From the NCBI RefSeq assembly GCF_013306565.1, contig NZ_PZPO01000001.1:62001-126000 (forward strand): 64,000 nt of DNA. The letters run 5' to 3'. The DNA comes from Hyphomicrobium sulfonivorans. Its GTDB lineage: Bacteria > Pseudomonadota > Alphaproteobacteria > Rhizobiales > Hyphomicrobiaceae. The notes beneath the pieces are model-generated. The model did not search any database. It saw only the letters and a list, made by a program, of their open reading frames with translations, and was not told the origin of the DNA. The position numbers were made by a program, and so were the translations under genes. This document shows, piece by piece, positions 61,163 to 64,000 of the stretch (the first letter of the stretch is position 1; every line of letters begins with the position of its first letter).

Positions 61163-61175
61163 CGGAGCGAGTGCC

Positions 61176-64000
61176 ATGAATTTCTCCGCTCCGTTCATCA
61201 AACGTCCGATCGGCACCGCGCTGATGGCGATCGGCCTGTTCCTGCTCGGCGCCACCGCCTATTACGATCTGCCCGTCGCCAGCCTGCCTGCGGTGGATTT
61301 TCCGACCATTCGCGTGCAGGCCAGCAGCCCCGGCGCTGATCCGCAGACGATGGCGGCCACCATCGCCGCGCCCATCGAGCGTCGCCTCGGCGAGATTGCG
61401 GGTGTCACCGAACTCACATCTTCCAGCTCGCAGGGCTCCGCCAGCATTCTGGTGCAGTTCGATCTCAGCCGCGACGTTGATGGCGCCGCCCGCGATGTGC
61501 AGGCCGCGCTGAACGCAGCCGCGGCGGATCTGCCCGGCGACCTGCCGCAGGTGCCGACGTTCCGCAAATACAATCCCTCAGCGTCGCCGGTGCTGATCCT
61601 GGCGCTAACCTCCGACACGATGTCGCCCAGCGAGGTCTATGACACCGCCGACACCATCGTTGCGCAGCGCATCTCGCAGGTTCCGGGCGTTGCGCAGGTG
61701 GATGTCAGCGGCGCGGAGCAGCCTGCAATTCGCGTGCGCGTGAACCCTACCCTGCTGGCCGGTGTCGGCGTCAGCATGGATCAGGTGCGCAACGCGATTA
61801 CGGCAGCCAATGCGCTAGAGCCGGTTGGCGTGATCGACGGCGACAAGAGCGCGTTGACGGTCGAGACCAACACGCAACTTCTCGACCCCGACGACTACGG
61901 CGCGCTTGTCCTGAAAACGAGCGACGGCAACGTAGTGCGGCTGTCCAATGTCGCCAAGGTGGAACACGGCACGCTCAATTCGCGGTCAATCGCCCTGCAC
62001 GACCGCAAGCCGGCTGTGCTGCTCATCATACGCAAGCAGCCGGACGCCAATGTGCTGGAAACGGTCGATGGCGTGAAGGCGATGCTGCCTAATCTTGAGC
62101 GCTGGATGCCTGCGGGCATCGATCTGCATATCGTGACCGACCGCACCATGACGATCCGCGCCAGCGTACATGACATGCAGTTTACGCTGGTGCTGTCCAT
62201 CGCGCTGGTGATGGTCGTCGTGTTCGTTTTCCTGCGCCGCATCACACCAACAATCGCGGCCGGCATCACGGTGCCTTTGTCACTGGCTGGCACATGCGCC
62301 GTCATGTGGACGCTCGGCTACTCGGTGAACAACCTCACGTTGATGGCATTCGTTATCGCAGTCGGCTTCGTTGTCGATGACGCCATCGTCATGATCGAGA
62401 ACGTGTTTCGCAATCTCGAAAAGGGCATGGAGCCGATGCGCGCTGCCCTTCTGGGTGCGCGCCAGATCGGCTTCACCGTCATATCGATCAGCGTGTCGCT
62501 CATCGCCGCGTTCATTCCGGTGCTGTTCATGGGCGGCGTTATGGGCCGCATGCTGCGCGAGTTCTCAGTAACGCTCGTCGTCGCGATTGCGGTCTCGGTT
62601 GTGGTGTCGTTGTCGGTAACGCCGATGATCTGCGCCCACTTCATCAAGCACAGCAACGAAGGCATTCGCAACCGCTTCGACCGTATCGTCGAAGCAGCGC
62701 TCGACTGGATGGTCGGGCTCTATGCCCGCACGCTGCGCGTCGCCCTGCGACACCAGATTGTCACGCTGTTCTCGCTGCTGTGCGTGATCCTGCTGACCGC
62801 GCATCTCTATGTGCAGATCCCGAAGGGCATGTTCCCCGAGGACGACACCGGTCTCATCATGGGATCGGTCGAAGCATCGGCGGATGTCTCCTACGAGGCC
62901 ATGCTTAAATTGCAGATGCAGGCGCTGGACGTGGTGCTCGCCGATCCAGCGGTCAACAACGTCGGCTCGTCGCTTGGCGGCTCCGGACCCGGCCCCGGCG
63001 GCAGCACCACCGGCCGCATGTTCATCGATCTCAAGCCGCTGGAGGAGCGCGGCGGCGTTTCTACTGCGCAGGTCGTGCAGCGCATGCGGGGCAAGTTCTC
63101 GCATATCAAGGGCGCGGAGGTGCGCATGTTTCCGTCGCGCGATATTCGCGTCGGCGCACGGCAGGGCAATTCGCAATATCAATACACGCTGTGGGACCCA
63201 GACATCGATGAACTGAACGAATGGGCGCCCAAGGTACAGGCGCGCATGCGCACCATCCCCAGCATCATCGATGTTTCCGACGACCGGCAGGCAGGCGGAT
63301 TGCAACTCGACGTCAAGATCGATCGCGAGGCCGCTGCGCGCATGGGCGTGCGCATTTCCGACATCGACAGCACCATGAACAACGCGTTTGCCCAGCGGCA
63401 GATTTCTACCATCTATGCCCAGCGCAACCAGTATCGCGTCATTCTTGAGGTCGATCCCCGCCTGCAGCGCGATCCATCCGACCTGCAGCATATTTTCGTG
63501 CCCAGCGCCGATGGCAATTCGCAGGTTCCGTTGACCAGCCTCATCCGCATGGAGAAAACCACCGCTCCGCTGCGTATCAATCATCAGGGGCCGTTCCCCG
63601 CCATCACCATCAGTTTCGACATCGCCCCCGGCTTCACGATGGAGCAGGCGCTGAACGACATCGAGCAGGCAATGGCGGATCTGCACACGCCGTCAAATCT
63701 GCGTGGTGAGATGGCTGGCGATGCGGCTGCATTCGCTGCGCAGTCAACGCAGCAATTGTTTCTCATTCTGGCGGCGCTGATCGCCGTCTACATTGTGCTG
63801 GGCGTGCTTTACGAGAGCCTGGCACATCCCATCACCATCATCTCGACGTTGCCATCGGCGGGGCTTGGCGCGCTGCTGGCACTTTATCTCGCGAAGATGG
63901 AACTTTCGATGACGGCGCTCATCGGCGTCATTCTGCTGATCGGCATCGTCAAAAAAAACGGAATCATGATGGTCGACTTCGCGCTCGATGGTGAGCGCGA
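61176..64000 (+). CDS. RND efflux permease, second of two, truncated by the window edge
   Basis: The frame opens at an ATG at 61176, preceded by GGAGCGAG and 13 bp after the first permease, and stays open to the last base of the window, giving 941 residues without a stop. Motifs are LPAVDFPTIRVQASSPGADP, GFVVDDAIVMIENVFRNLEK and GIVKKNGIMMVDFALDGER. The sequence is homologous to but clearly different from the first permease, arguing for a heteromeric pair and not a recent duplication. About 100 residues and the stop lie outside the window. Confidence 0.93.
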   Translation, partial: MNFSAPFIKRPIGTALMAIGLFLLGATAYYDLPVASLPAVDFPTIRVQASSPGADPQTMAATIAAPIERRLGEIAGVTELTSSSSQGSASILVQFDLSRDVDGAARDVQAALNAAAADLPGDLPQVPTFRKYNPSASPVLILALTSDTMSPSEVYDTADTIVAQRISQVPGVAQVDVSGAEQPAIRVRVNPTLLAGVGVSMDQVRNAITAANALEPVGVIDGDKSALTVETNTQLLDPDDYGALVLKTSDGNVVRLSNVAKVEHGTLNSRSIALHDRKPAVLLIIRKQPDANVLETVDGVKAMLPNLERWMPAGIDLHIVTDRTMTIRASVHDMQFTLVLSIALVMVVVFVFLRRITPTIAAGITVPLSLAGTCAVMWTLGYSVNNLTLMAFVIAVGFVVDDAIVMIENVFRNLEKGMEPMRAALLGARQIGFTVISISVSLIAAFIPVLFMGGVMGRMLREFSVTLVVAIAVSVVVSLSVTPMICAHFIKHSNEGIRNRFDRIVEAALDWMVGLYARTLRVALRHQIVTLFSLLCVILLTAHLYVQIPKGMFPEDDTGLIMGSVEASADVSYEAMLKLQMQALDVVLADPAVNNVGSSLGGSGPGPGGSTTGRMFIDLKPLEERGGVSTAQVVQRMRGKFSHIKGAEVRMFPSRDIRVGARQGNSQYQYTLWDPDIDELNEWAPKVQARMRTIPSIIDVSDDRQAGGLQLDVKIDREAAARMGVRISDIDSTMNNAFAQRQISTIYAQRNQYRVILEVDPRLQRDPSDLQHIFVPSADGNSQVPLTSLIRMEKTTAPLRINHQGPFPAITISFDIAPGFTMEQALNDIEQAMADLHTPSNLRGEMAGDAAAFAAQSTQQLFLILAALIAVYIVLGVLYESLAHPITIISTLPSAGLGALLALYLAKMELSMTALIGVILLIGIVKKNGIMMVDFALDGER

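Overview
The window reads as a chromosomal segment of a methanol-using alphaproteobacterium, most likely in the order Hyphomicrobiales (Hyphomicrobium or a related methylotroph). The grounds are a complete calcium-type methanol dehydrogenase (mxa) cluster, an archaeal-type dihydropteroate synthase-like gene of the kind found with tetrahydromethanopterin C1 metabolism, high GC, and alphaproteobacterial gene families throughout. The genus is inference. No rRNA, tRNA, insertion sequence, phage or CRISPR array was seen.

Layout. (1) 1-4.5 kb, + strand: a sulfide/persulfide detoxification operon (DUF2892 remnant, two YeeE/YedE-type membrane halves, an ETHE1/Blh-type persulfide dioxygenase, a DUF442-sulfide:quinone oxidoreductase fusion, a TauE/SafE exporter), then a secreted hypothetical protein. 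(2) 5.6-17.6 kb, - strand: mxaFJGI-RSACKLD, extended by a YVTN beta-propeller gene and a VWA gene. RNA hairpins lie between mxaF and mxaJ and between mxaI and mxaR, and a candidate mxaF promoter lies near 17.83 kb. A lipoprotein and a LuxR-type response regulator (possible mxaH and mxaB counterparts) are divergent. (3) 20.2-30.2 kb: an EBO metabolite-traffic cluster in two divergent arms. The - arm is eboD-eboE-eboC-eboA-eboB(TatD); the + arm holds a PQQ sugar dehydrogenase, a cytochrome cL-like gene, eboF and idi. (4) 30.5-34.8 kb: dihydropteroate synthase-like gene, serine hydrolase, DUF1289 protein. (5) 34.8-37.9 kb, - strand: vitamin B12 importer btuF-btuC-btuD behind a clear cobalamin riboswitch. 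(6) 38.1-50.3 kb: membrane metallophosphoesterase, AI-2E family transporter, DEAD-box helicase with a 33-residue repeat tail, TamB and TamA. (7) 50.9-56.2 kb: diguanylate cyclase, small hypotheticals, purine permease, and a gene of visibly lower GC that may be acquired. (8) 56.6 kb to the end: an RND efflux adaptor with two tandem permeases (MdtABC-like layout), the second cut off by the window edge.

How it fits together. MxaFI oxidises methanol in the periplasm and passes electrons to cytochrome cL (MxaG); MxaJ and MxaRSACKLD serve maturation, including calcium insertion. A second cL-like cytochrome beside a PQQ sugar dehydrogenase suggests a parallel periplasmic electron route, here placed inside an EBO cluster. 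EboC (UbiA-like), EboD (sugar-phosphate cyclase fold) and Idi suggest a prenylated cyclitol-like metabolite, which is speculative. The most interesting items are the split EBO/PQQ/cytochrome locus, the intercistronic RNA structures of the mxa operon, the DUF442-SQR fusion, the cobalamin riboswitch with its long leader, and an 11-bp phased ATGAA array upstream of tamA.
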